64,000 bases of DNA. It comes from an uncultured Flavobacteriaceae bacterium (GTDB lineage Bacteria > Bacteroidota > Bacteroidia > Flavobacteriales > Flavobacteriaceae). Position 1 is the stretch's first letter; each line of letters opens with the position of its first letter. The translations under genes and the position numbers were made by a program. The stretch covers positions 372,001-436,000 of the forward strand of contig CANMSH010000001.1 in assembly GCA_947500525.1 (NCBI GenBank). Direction: 5' to 3'. The notes beneath the pieces were generated by a model that was given only the letters and a program-made list of their open reading frames with translations, had not been told where the DNA came from and made no database searches. Positions 36,362 through 45,142 of the stretch are shown piece by piece.

Positions 36362-36793
36362 ATGAAACAAATTCATTCTTACTGGGCTTATATTGCCGTG
36401 CTTATTTTAATCTTTGCCTTTATAAATGCCGTATTGGGTATGGTAAAAAAGAAATCTTTTACAGATAAAGATCTCCGTATTTCTTTATTTGCATTAATTG
36501 TAATGCACATTCAATTGTTGATAGGACTCGGTTGGTACTTTATGAGTCCGTGGTTTAAAGCCTTAAAAGATGTCGGTATGGGAGAAGCAATGAAAGACGC
36601 TCAATTAAGATTGTTTGCTGTAGAACATCCTACCATGATGATTTTAGGTATCGTATTTATAACCATAGGTTGGTCAAAGCATAAAAAGAAAACTACTGAT
36701 ATTGGTAAGTTTAAAACAATTATGGTTTTTTACGGAATAGGATTGTTCTTTGTACTTTCAAGAATGCCTTGGAAACAATGGTTAGGCTTATAA
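36362..36793 (+). CDS. four-helix integral membrane protein, function unknown
   Basis: From the ATG at 36362 the protein has 143 residues with four hydrophobic helices (about 7-27, 41-60, 84-101 and 114-130). The frame is open from 36317, but that start overlaps the endonuclease gene and adds a non-membrane leader. Histidines lie in or near helices (H5, H46, H84), reminiscent of small cytochrome b-like membrane proteins, but no heme motif is certain. It begins 13 bp after the endonuclease gene. Confidence 0.75.
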   Translation: MKQIHSYWAYIAVLILIFAFINAVLGMVKKKSFTDKDLRISLFALIVMHIQLLIGLGWYFMSPWFKALKDVGMGEAMKDAQLRLFAVEHPTMMILGIVFITIGWSKHKKKTTDIGKFKTIMVFYGIGLFFVLSRMPWKQWLGL

Positions 36794-36818
36794 GTAGAAA
36801 AAAATAATGCTTTTTTTA

Positions 36819-37598
36819 TCAAGCATCTATTTGAAAAGCGTCCATATCATTCAAAAACTGTAGCTTTTCTCTTACTTGTTTAAGGTGTTTTACATCTAAA
36901 GTGACTACCGATGTGTTTTCGGAGGACAAAGGAATATTAGAAATTTTCTCACCTAAACAATTGTAAGTTGCAGAATGCCCTGAATATTCATGTTTATTAC
37001 TGTCAAAACCAACTCTGTTTACACCAATACAATATGTCATATTCTCGATAGCCCGCGCTTTTAGCAAGGTATCCCATGCTGTTATTCTTGGTTTCGGCCA
37101 ATTGGCAACATAAATTAAAAGATCATATTTTTCTACATTTCTAGCCCATACTGGGAAACGTAAGTCGTAGCAAATTAAAGGGCATATTTTCCAACCTTTA
37201 TACTCAACAACCAACTTCTCATTACCGGCTGTATATACTTTATGCTCACCTGCCAAGGTAAAACTATGCCGTTTGTCGTAGGTTTTGATATCCCCAGAAG
37301 GATACATAAAAATCAACCGATTATAATAATTTCCATTTTCTCTAATTATCAAACTACCTGTAATCGCAGTATTCTTTTCTTTCGCCACCCGTTGCATCCA
37401 TAAAATGGTTTCTCCATCCATTGATTCTGCTGCATTGATAGGATTCATGGTAAAACCTGAACTGAACATTTCAGGTAGCACAATCAGGTCAATCGACTCA
37501 GAAATAGTATCAATTTTATTAGAAAAATAAACTCTATTCTGTTGAGGATTCTCCCATGCTAAATTGGCCTGAATCAATGCTACTTTTAAATCTTTCAT
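36819..37598 (-). CDS. nitrilase-superfamily amidohydrolase (omega-amidase-like)
   Basis: The 259-residue protein has the nitrilase catalytic triad: E43 in LPEMFSSG, K109 in DKRHSF and C143 in LICYDLRFP. Its size and the CYDLRFPVWARN wording match YafV/Nit2-type omega-amidases, which hydrolyse alpha-ketoglutaramate or alpha-ketosuccinamate and repair transamination by-products. It follows the nuclease/phosphatase gene at 37602-38645 by 3 bp, so the two are co-transcribed. No functional link between them is known. Confidence 0.9.
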   Translation of the reverse strand: MKDLKVALIQANLAWENPQQNRVYFSNKIDTISESIDLIVLPEMFSSGFTMNPINAAESMDGETILWMQRVAKEKNTAITGSLIIRENGNYYNRLIFMYPSGDIKTYDKRHSFTLAGEHKVYTAGNEKLVVEYKGWKICPLICYDLRFPVWARNVEKYDLLIYVANWPKPRITAWDTLLKARAIENMTYCIGVNRVGFDSNKHEYSGHSATYNCLGEKISNIPLSSENTSVVTLDVKHLKQVREKLQFLNDMDAFQIDA

Positions 37599-37601
37599 AA
37601 A

Positions 37602-38645
37602 CTATTCGGTTTCTTTTATTAAGTAAATATACACCGGAAAATGATCACTATAACCACCTTGATACGTATTGTAGTGATAACTTCTAAAAGGGTAGTTTTT
37701 AAAAGTACCTTTCTCTGTAATTAAATACTTTTTATTGTAAATACCTGCTTTATACAATCTGTAAGTATTGTATTGAGATTCGAGAAACGGTTGAGAAACT
37801 ATAATTTGATCAAACAAATTTAACTGATCTCTATAGGCCAATGTATTCATTCCTCGACGATGCATATTTGCCATTGGATTATACAAACCAAGATTCTTTT
37901 TAACTTCTGATTTCCTTTCTTTTGCCCCAAGGATCTTTTTAATACTAGGACTATCAGGATCATCGTTTAAATCTCCCATCGTTATTATTTTGGCTTGATC
38001 ATTTATTGATTGAAGTGAATCAATAATTTTAGCATTTAATTTCGCCGCCGCTATCCTTAAATGTTGACTCTTCGCTTCTCCTCCACTCCTTGATGGCCAA
38101 TGATTCACAATAATATGGATCAAATCATCATCTAGGAGCCCAGAAACAACAAGTTGATCTCTTGTATAATCTCTAAAGCCGTTTTCTTTAAACAATACTA
38201 ATTCATATTTCTTATAATGCAAAGGCTTGAAGTATTTTCTTTGATATAATAAAGCAACATCAATACCTCTTTCATCTGGAGATTCATAGTGTATAATCTC
38301 ATACTTCTTGCTAGCCAATTTCCTCGAACTTGTTAAGTCTTCGAGCACCTTGCGATTTTCAACTTCACATACTCCAATTATTGCCGGGCTTACACCCATT
38401 TTTTCGCTTCCAATTTCACTCAATACGCGACTCAATTTATCTATTTTATCCCAGTAAATTCTTGAAGTATACTTGTCTTTACCTGTTGGTGTTCTAGCAT
38501 CATCGAATTTTTTAGGGTCGTTAATCGTATCAAATAAGTTCTCAACATTATAAAAGGCAATTGTTCGAATATCAAACTGCTTCGTTTGTCCATAACAAAT
38601 TGAGAATGAGCATAAAATTAGAATTAAAAAAAACTCCCTAAACAT
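37602..38645 (-). CDS. exported endonuclease/exonuclease/phosphatase family protein
   Basis: The 347-residue protein carries a signal peptide (MFREFFLILILCSFSICYG) and an EEP domain. Visible motifs are IAFYNVENLFDT at the N-terminus, CEVENRKVL with the metal-binding glutamate, NHWPSRSGGE, GDLNDDPDSPS and the final SDHFPVYI. EEP enzymes hydrolyse phosphodiesters or phosphomonoesters: DNA, RNA or sugar phosphates. Export indicates extracellular or periplasmic substrate. It is paralogous to the unexported EEP protein at 44106-45068, and both flank the second TonB receptor. Confidence 0.9.
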   Translation of the reverse strand: MFREFFLILILCSFSICYGQTKQFDIRTIAFYNVENLFDTINDPKKFDDARTPTGKDKYTSRIYWDKIDKLSRVLSEIGSEKMGVSPAIIGVCEVENRKVLEDLTSSRKLASKKYEIIHYESPDERGIDVALLYQRKYFKPLHYKKYELVLFKENGFRDYTRDQLVVSGLLDDDLIHIIVNHWPSRSGGEAKSQHLRIAAAKLNAKIIDSLQSINDQAKIITMGDLNDDPDSPSIKKILGAKERKSEVKKNLGLYNPMANMHRRGMNTLAYRDQLNLFDQIIVSQPFLESQYNTYRLYKAGIYNKKYLITEKGTFKNYPFRSYHYNTYQGGYSDHFPVYIYLIKETE

Positions 38646-38666
38646 TATTTTAAAGTTTCATTTATC

Positions 38667-38674
38667 CAAAAGTA
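38667..38674 (-). promoter_or_regulatory. -7 element for the EEP-nitrilase operon
   Basis: The reverse strand reads TACTTTTG, a TAnnTTTG match, 21 nt before the start at 38645. Confidence 0.55.
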
Positions 38675-38801
38675 GCAACAATTTTAGCGTAAAAAGCATA
38701 ATTACATCAAAAAATAATTCTAGATACTAATATTCTATAAAGTGCTTTCATCTGGCAGTAAACTAGCCTTTTTTTGTCAAACTAACCTTGTATTTGATTT
38801 A

Positions 38802-41531
38802 GTGAAAAAACTTGTTATACTCCTAATTTACTACTGCACAATTTCTGTTTCTATAAATGCGCAACTCATAAATACTGTTCGTGGAACGGTGTTAAGTTCG
38901 GAAACCAAATTACCAATTCCGAATGTCGTAGTAGCAGTTGACAAAACAACGATTTCACACCGTACTGATTCAAATGGAAACTTCAATCTAACTCATATTC
39001 CTAATGGTAATTTAGTCATTGAGATTTCATATCAAGGTTATGAATCTCAATATTTTCCTATTCATATTAAAAAAGGTACGCAGATTAATTTAGGAACTAT
39101 ATTTCTTTCTAATTATAATTTAAAGTTACAAGAAAATGAAGGGTCTATCTCATTAACTGAAGATGATTTAAACAATGACAGAGGAGAATCTGAAAATACT
39201 ACAGGTATTCTTCAAGCTTCTAAAGATATCTTTCAAAATAAAGCTGCTTTTGATTGGGGACAAGCCTTTTTTAGAATTCGCGGTTATGGATCAGAAAATG
39301 CCATAATTCTTCTTAACGGAATTTCAATGAATAAACTTTTTAACGGAAGACCTGAGTGGAATAACTGGGGCGGTCTCAATGATGCCACCCGTAATCAACA
39401 GCTTTCTTTTGGCTTAAGTGCTTCACCTCATTCCTTTGGGGGCATTTTAGGGAGTGCTAATATTTCAACAAGAGCGTCTCAATATCGTCCAGGGTTAAGA
39501 GTTTCTAGTTCATTTTCAAATCGTACTTATATCGGAAGAGCAATGGTAACTTACAATTCAGGACTCGAACGAAACGGATTTGCCTACAGTATTTCGGCCT
39601 CAAGACGATGGGGAAATCAAGGCTTTGTAAATGGCACTTTGTATGACGCCCTTGGCTTTTTCGGTGCGGTTGAATACCAATTTGATGATCATAATAGCCT
39701 AAATCTTACACTACTCTACACTCCAAATAAAAGAGGTCAAGTAGCGGCGATCACGGAGCGTACTTTTAATACATTGGGAAGACGGTATAATCCATATTGG
39801 GGATATCAAAACGGTAGTATCCGAAATTCTCGTATCAGAAAAATAGAAGAGCCTATAGCTCAGCTCAACTATTTTCATAATTCTAAAAAAACATCATTAT
39901 CCATTGGAGCCAGTTATCAAACTGGAGCACAAAGTAGGAGTCGTTTAGATTATATAAATGCCTCAAATCCGAATCCGAATTACTGGAGATATCTTCCGAG
40001 AATATCGGAAAAACCTCAAATAGATTGGCAACGTATTTATGATGCCAATAGAACTACTAATAACATTAATAATAGTGGCGCAGCGAGATACCTGCTTTAT
40101 GAAGATAAAACTGAAGATAATTTACTTTCATTAAACTTAACACTAAACAAGACCTTGACTCCATTTCTAACCATGGATATCGGTACAACATATAAATCGC
40201 TTTCTTCCAATAATTATGGTAATCCTATTGATCTGTTAGGTGCCGAATTTTATGAAGACACCAATCAGTTCTCCATTATTAATGGCACACCGTCACAAAA
40301 TGATCTGCAAAACGAACCCAACAAAAAACTAGGAGATAAGATCAAATATCACTATAATATTACTTCTAGTGAGGTGAATTCTTTTGCTCAGTTACAATTC
40401 AATTTTAAAAAAGTTGATTTTCATATCAGTGGATCATATAACCTCACCAACCTACAAAGAGATGGGTTTTTCTTGAATCAAAATTTTATAGAAAACTCTT
40501 TGGGCAAAAGTGATAGACTCACATTCACAGACATTGGTATAAAAGGCGGACTTACGTATAAACTTTCAGGAAAGCACTTATTAACTCTAAACGCCAGTCG
40601 GTTATCAAAAGCGCCTCCAATTCGAAATTCTTTCGTGAATATACGAGAGAATAATGTACAAGTTGATGGTTTACTGAGTCAAGATATCATCGCTTCAGAA
40701 GTTAGTTATATCTATAGGTCATCCAAAATAAAGGCGAAAGCAACTGGCTATTTTACCGAATTCAAGCATGGCACTGACATAAATTTCTTTTTTGCTCAAA
40801 TAGGGTCTGGAACCGACTTTTTTCAAGAAATTGTTACCAACATTCATAAAAGACATTTTGGAGGAGAATTTGGAATTGAATATCAGGCAAGTTCATCGGT
40901 TAAAGTGATCGCCGCTGCCGCTGTAGGGCAACATACCTATGCTAGTAATGCCAATGTAGCCGTAAATTTTGATACAGCAGGTTTCAGTGATGATCTCATT
41001 AACACAGCAGGTTTTAAAAATTTAGGTCAAACATATATTGATGGGCTAAAAATAGCCAACGGTCCTCAACAGGCACTTACCTTAGGAATTACCTATCGTG
41101 ACCCGAAATCTTGGTGGTTAGGTGCTACCCTAAATCATCTTTCAAACTCTTATGTTGATGTATCTACAGTAACAAGAACCAATGACTTTTTTGTAAACCC
41201 AGAAGATCGTTTTGGTCTTCCATTTGAAGACATTGATCTTGAGTTAGCAAAAAAATTATTAAAGCAAGAAAAGTTAGAAAACACCTACTTGCTCAACTTT
41301 ACTGGAGGAAAATCATGGCGCATTAAAGATACATATCTCAGCTTGTTTTTTAGCATTAATAACACCTTCGACCAAATATTTAGAACTGGCGGATATGAAC
41401 AATCTCGCACAGCTAATTATGGAGACCTTGTTGAAGATACTTCAAATGGAAGTGATCGGCGAAACTTTGGGAATAAATATTGGTACGGATTGGGTCGCAC
41501 TTTTTTTTTGAATCTAGCCATCAATTTATAA
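38802..41531 (+). CDS. TonB-dependent receptor with carboxypeptidase-like N-terminal domain (second copy)
   Basis: The GTG at 38802 gives 909 residues with a normal signal peptide (VKKLVILLIYYCTISVSINAQ); the frame is open from 38742 but the extra 20 residues spoil it. A CarboxypepD_reg-like domain (TVRGTVLSSETKLPIPNVVV) precedes a plug with NGISMNKLFNGRPEWNNWGGL, clearly related to the receptor at 31190-33724, then a barrel ending NLAINL. The ligand is unknown. A DUF5689/lamin-tail lipoprotein gene follows after 9 bp. EEP nuclease genes lie on both sides. Confidence 0.92.
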   Translation: MKKLVILLIYYCTISVSINAQLINTVRGTVLSSETKLPIPNVVVAVDKTTISHRTDSNGNFNLTHIPNGNLVIEISYQGYESQYFPIHIKKGTQINLGTIFLSNYNLKLQENEGSISLTEDDLNNDRGESENTTGILQASKDIFQNKAAFDWGQAFFRIRGYGSENAIILLNGISMNKLFNGRPEWNNWGGLNDATRNQQLSFGLSASPHSFGGILGSANISTRASQYRPGLRVSSSFSNRTYIGRAMVTYNSGLERNGFAYSISASRRWGNQGFVNGTLYDALGFFGAVEYQFDDHNSLNLTLLYTPNKRGQVAAITERTFNTLGRRYNPYWGYQNGSIRNSRIRKIEEPIAQLNYFHNSKKTSLSIGASYQTGAQSRSRLDYINASNPNPNYWRYLPRISEKPQIDWQRIYDANRTTNNINNSGAARYLLYEDKTEDNLLSLNLTLNKTLTPFLTMDIGTTYKSLSSNNYGNPIDLLGAEFYEDTNQFSIINGTPSQNDLQNEPNKKLGDKIKYHYNITSSEVNSFAQLQFNFKKVDFHISGSYNLTNLQRDGFFLNQNFIENSLGKSDRLTFTDIGIKGGLTYKLSGKHLLTLNASRLSKAPPIRNSFVNIRENNVQVDGLLSQDIIASEVSYIYRSSKIKAKATGYFTEFKHGTDINFFFAQIGSGTDFFQEIVTNIHKRHFGGEFGIEYQASSSVKVIAAAAVGQHTYASNANVAVNFDTAGFSDDLINTAGFKNLGQTYIDGLKIANGPQQALTLGITYRDPKSWWLGATLNHLSNSYVDVSTVTRTNDFFVNPEDRFGLPFEDIDLELAKKLLKQEKLENTYLLNFTGGKSWRIKDTYLSLFFSINNTFDQIFRTGGYEQSRTANYGDLVEDTSNGSDRRNFGNKYWYGLGRTFFLNLAINL

Positions 41532-41540
41532 CAAGCACTT

Positions 41541-43553
41541 ATGAAACCATTGTCTAAACTTAAAACCTCTCTTATCTTAATCATATCTATTACTTTTTTT
41601 AATACTTGTGTTAAAAATGATGATTTTGACATTCCAGAATCTATTTGTTCTGATAATGTTGTAGCAACTAAAACTTTGAATGATATTTTTAATGTTGCTA
41701 CCCAAAAAGTGAAAAAATATACTAACGATGATATCATTGAAGCTTTTGTAGTTTCAAGCGATCAGGAAGGTAATTTCTTTAAAAATATTTCTGTTCAAAC
41801 CTTAGATGGTACTATTGGTTTTACTATCCCTATTGATCAAACAGACTTATATACTCTTTATAATCCGGGAAGAAAAATATTGCTTCAATTAAAAGATCAA
41901 TATATTCAAATTGACAATGATGCCTTAGAAATAGGAAGCTTATTTATAGATAATTTTCAAAATGAACAGATAGGTAGAATTGCGAATCCAACATTCGAAA
42001 AAATTGTACTTAAATCATGTGAAACAATTGATGAAGAACAACTGGTAACCAGCATCACTATAGATCAAGTCAATGACTCATACTTGCATACATTGGTTCA
42101 ATTCAATGATGTTCAGTTTAATGAAACCTCAATTGATAAGCGTTTTTATGAACGTGATAATGATATTTCAAATGGTACAAATCATTTCTTTCAAGACGCG
42201 AGTGGCGCTTCCTTAATTTTTAGGACAAGTGCTTTCGCTGACTTTGCGAGTTCAAAAGTTCCTGCAGGTAATGGTACTATTCGCGGAGTACTCACAAAAT
42301 TTAAAGGTGAATATCAATTAATTCCTCGAATAACAGAAGATCTTAAATTAAATCAAGAAAGAATTCGCGTAGGCTTCGCAGATACTATAACTGGTTCTCA
42401 AATCGCGATCAGTGATGTTAGAAAATTATATACTGGTACGAATACTACTATTTCTGAAGAGGCATATTTTGAAGGCATTGTTACCTTGTCAGGATTTGAG
42501 TCTAATAATATTTCAAGCAACGCTGCTTTCATTCAAGATACTACAGCAGGAATTTCTCTAAGTATCGCTGGAGACAACTCATTAGAGTCTGGAATGCTTC
42601 TTAAGGTCAATCTACAAGATATTAACATGAGTACTAATGAAGGTTTAATTCAACTTGAAGTCACGCAAAACCAAGACATCCAATTCATCAGTGAAAATCA
42701 AACACTTTCAAATCCTAAAACTGTCAGTATTGAAGAGCTGTTAAGCGATACTTTTCAGTCAGAACTAATACAAATTAATGATGTACAGTTTGAAGATGAA
42801 ATTGGCACCTATAGCGGTAATAAAACCATTACAGATTGTATAAATACTGTAACTCTAATAACGAATGACAATGCCTCATTCTCCAACAGTTCATATCCAA
42901 AAGGTAATGGTGAAATTATTGGCATTGCAACATCTATAAATTCGCCTAAATTATTGATTAGAAACGAAAATGACACTTCGAGATTAAATCAAGAACGATG
43001 TGTGATAAATACAGAACCCATTACTTCTATTTTCTTTTCTGAACTGGCGGATCCGAATAATAATTCGGCCGCCAGATTCATTGAACTCTATAATTCTGGA
43101 GATACAAATGTGAATCTAAATGGGTGGCAAATTAAAAGGTTTACAAACGCGAATACAACCTCAACAGTATCCATAGATCTATCTGGATTTAGTATTGGTT
43201 CAAACCAAACTTTTGTCATCGCTTCGAATGCTATTGAATTTGAAAACGTGTATGGATTTGCTCCAAATTTAGCCTCAGGTACTGGAAGTCCTGCCGATTC
43301 TAATGGTGATGATAACTTACAATTGATAGACCCTAACGGAATAATCATCGATGTTTTTGGTGTTATTGGCGAGGATGGGTCTGGTACGAATCATGAGTTT
43401 GAAGATGGAAGGGCGTTGAGAAATGCCTCAGTAACTCAAGGTAATCCCATATATAACTTTACTGAATGGTTCCTATGGAATGACACTGGTGGCGGAGGTA
43501 CAACTAATTTACCACAGGACGCGCCTGGAGCATTTACACCCGGAGCGAGATAA
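41541..43553 (+). CDS. DUF5689 and lamin-tail domain lipoprotein
   Basis: The 670-residue lipoprotein has its lipobox at about residue 23 (FFNTC). Residues 30-270 match DUF5689 (TKTLNDIFNVATQKVKKYTNDDIIEAFVVSSDQEGNFFKN), and the region of about 285-490 reads as further OB-like repeats of the same type (SEEAYFEGIVTLSG). Residues 505-640 form a lamin-tail domain (FFSELADPNNNSAARFIELYNSG, LNGWQIKRF), a module often found on secreted nucleases. It is probably the surface partner of the receptor 9 bp upstream. No nuclease active site is visible in it. Confidence 0.88.
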   Translation: MKPLSKLKTSLILIISITFFNTCVKNDDFDIPESICSDNVVATKTLNDIFNVATQKVKKYTNDDIIEAFVVSSDQEGNFFKNISVQTLDGTIGFTIPIDQTDLYTLYNPGRKILLQLKDQYIQIDNDALEIGSLFIDNFQNEQIGRIANPTFEKIVLKSCETIDEEQLVTSITIDQVNDSYLHTLVQFNDVQFNETSIDKRFYERDNDISNGTNHFFQDASGASLIFRTSAFADFASSKVPAGNGTIRGVLTKFKGEYQLIPRITEDLKLNQERIRVGFADTITGSQIAISDVRKLYTGTNTTISEEAYFEGIVTLSGFESNNISSNAAFIQDTTAGISLSIAGDNSLESGMLLKVNLQDINMSTNEGLIQLEVTQNQDIQFISENQTLSNPKTVSIEELLSDTFQSELIQINDVQFEDEIGTYSGNKTITDCINTVTLITNDNASFSNSSYPKGNGEIIGIATSINSPKLLIRNENDTSRLNQERCVINTEPITSIFFSELADPNNNSAARFIELYNSGDTNVNLNGWQIKRFTNANTTSTVSIDLSGFSIGSNQTFVIASNAIEFENVYGFAPNLASGTGSPADSNGDDNLQLIDPNGIIIDVFGVIGEDGSGTNHEFEDGRALRNASVTQGNPIYNFTEWFLWNDTGGGGTTNLPQDAPGAFTPGAR

Positions 43554-43564
43554 GCTTGGATGTC

Positions 43565-44068
43565 TTAAAATTGTTGTGGGCGTTGCTTTTCAAAATCTAG
43601 TTTGCCGATGGTCTTTCCATTTATCGTTGCCGTATCCCAATCTTGGGTTATTTTCCATTGTCCATCAATCTTTTTTAAAACAATGTGAAACTGTCCGTAG
43701 ATTGTATCGGTTTTCTCAGGTTTCACAAGTTGCATTCTATAATAACCTACCTCATAAGATGTAGCTGTATTCGTTTTTCTACTATCAAACCAAAAATCTA
43801 ACATCACTTTTGTTTGATTTTTCTTATGGTTTATGAACCGTTTTATATTCCCTTTTTTAAAATTATTTTCGGTATCAATTCCATTCGGTGTTACTCTCAA
43901 AACCTCATCTGCATATAATGCATTCAATGCAACGGCATCATTATTTTCAAATGCCTTTTTAAAAGGCTTCCAAAGCTCTACATCTATTGTTGACTGAATG
44001 TTTTGAATCTCTTGAGCATAACTTGAGGTTATCGCAAACAAAAGAAAAAGTAAGGTATATTTTCGCAT
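43565..44068 (-). CDS. exported NTF2-like (DUF4440-type) protein
   Basis: The 167-residue protein has a signal peptide (cut after SYAQ, residue 19) and one NTF2-like cone-fold domain (about 25-155) with the DAVALNALYADEVLRVTPNG and DGQWKITQDWDTA segments usual for DUF4440/SnoaL-like proteins. These bind small ligands or assist other enzymes; no catalytic residues are certain. It lies 37 bp downstream of the EEP gene at 44106-45068, so the two may be co-transcribed. Confidence 0.85.
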   Translation of the reverse strand: MRKYTLLFLLFAITSSYAQEIQNIQSTIDVELWKPFKKAFENNDAVALNALYADEVLRVTPNGIDTENNFKKGNIKRFINHKKNQTKVMLDFWFDSRKTNTATSYEVGYYRMQLVKPEKTDTIYGQFHIVLKKIDGQWKITQDWDTATINGKTIGKLDFEKQRPQQF

Positions 44069-44105
44069 CGGTTTTTAAATTTTTAAATCAAATAATTATA
44101 TCCTT

Positions 44106-45068
44106 TTAATACTCAAAATTTTTCTTTTCGAACTCTACGTATACCGGAAAATGATCACTAAATCCTCCTTGATGCCATTTACCAATATACGTTCTAAAAG
44201 GATCTCCTTTTCGTTTTCCTTTCCACGACTTTAGAAAATGTTCCTCAAAAATTTCAGCCTCTCTAAAAACAAGTTTATTGCCTTCGTTAAAGAATTTTTT
44301 GCTAAAAATTATCTGGTCAAATAAATACCAATTATCGTCGTGAGTCGCAGTACCTTTCCCTTTGTCATATATAGATTCGAAAGGGTTATGCAAATCTTCA
44401 GTCACTAAGTGTTGTTTGATACTTGTACTATTTGGGTTGTCATTAAAATCACCCATAATTACAATGGTAGGGTCTTCGGTTTCTTCTTTTACTTGGTCTA
44501 TAATAGCATGTACCAAACGCGCCGCTTTAATCCGTTTTGGTTCAGTTTCCTTCGTTCCCTTTCTTCGCGATGGCCAATGATTTACAATAAAATAAGTAAG
44601 CTCTCCAAATAATTTTCCTTTCACCAATAGTACATCTCTCGAATAATCAGGTTCGCCATCTTCATCTACAAATATCAATGGAAATGCCTGCGAGTCTAAC
44701 AGCTCAAAATGTTCCTTTTGATATAATAAAGCCACGTCAATACCACGTTCATCTTGCGAATCATAATGTACGATTCCATAGTGATGTTCTTCTAAGTCTT
44801 TGGCCTCAACCAAATCAGTAACGACTTTCAAATTTTCAATTTCGGCAACCCCAACCACGATTGGCGGTTTTCCAGATTCTTCAACACCTATCTGCGAAAT
44901 AACCGAGCTCAATTTTTTAATCTTTCGATGATATCGTTTACTGTTCCAACGTTTTCTACCGTCAGGAGTAAAATCGTCATCATGAGTTTCGGGGTCATCA
45001 ACCGTATCAAACAAATTTTCTAAGTTGTAAAAAGCAAGCGTAAAGGTAGATTTTGAGTCGTTTTTCAA
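44106..45068 (-). CDS. endonuclease/exonuclease/phosphatase family protein, no signal peptide
   Basis: The 320-residue EEP protein shows LAFYNLENLFDT, AEIENLKVV, NHWPSRRKGTKE, GDFNDNPNSTS and SDHFPVYVEF. It is a paralogue of the exported enzyme at 37602-38645. It has no signal peptide: the first available start is TTG at 45068, and a stop codon (TAA) lies three codons upstream, so no exported form can be encoded in this frame. It should act in the cytoplasm, perhaps finishing the breakdown of imported products (inference). Confidence 0.88.
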   Translation of the reverse strand: MKNDSKSTFTLAFYNLENLFDTVDDPETHDDDFTPDGRKRWNSKRYHRKIKKLSSVISQIGVEESGKPPIVVGVAEIENLKVVTDLVEAKDLEEHHYGIVHYDSQDERGIDVALLYQKEHFELLDSQAFPLIFVDEDGEPDYSRDVLLVKGKLFGELTYFIVNHWPSRRKGTKETEPKRIKAARLVHAIIDQVKEETEDPTIVIMGDFNDNPNSTSIKQHLVTEDLHNPFESIYDKGKGTATHDDNWYLFDQIIFSKKFFNEGNKLVFREAEIFEEHFLKSWKGKRKGDPFRTYIGKWHQGGFSDHFPVYVEFEKKNFEY

Positions 45069-45117
45069 AGTATAAATTTATATGAGTTCGAAAAGTACAA
45101 AAAATCAACAAACTTCA

Positions 45118-45125
45118 TACCTTTG
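45118..45125 (+). promoter_or_regulatory. -7 element for hflX
   Basis: TACCTTTG matches TAnnTTTG, 17 nt before the ATG at 45143. Confidence 0.55.
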
Positions 45126-45142
45126 TTGCTAGGTTAACTATT

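Noticed and set aside
36794..36818. Possible weak terminator between the four-helix protein and the nitrilase gene
   Set aside because: The only stem is about five A/T-rich pairs around a T-rich loop, which is not convincing.
37602..38645. EEP protein as a cytolethal-distending-toxin-like factor
   Set aside because: No toxin subunits are adjacent, and the family is broad in environmental Bacteroidota.
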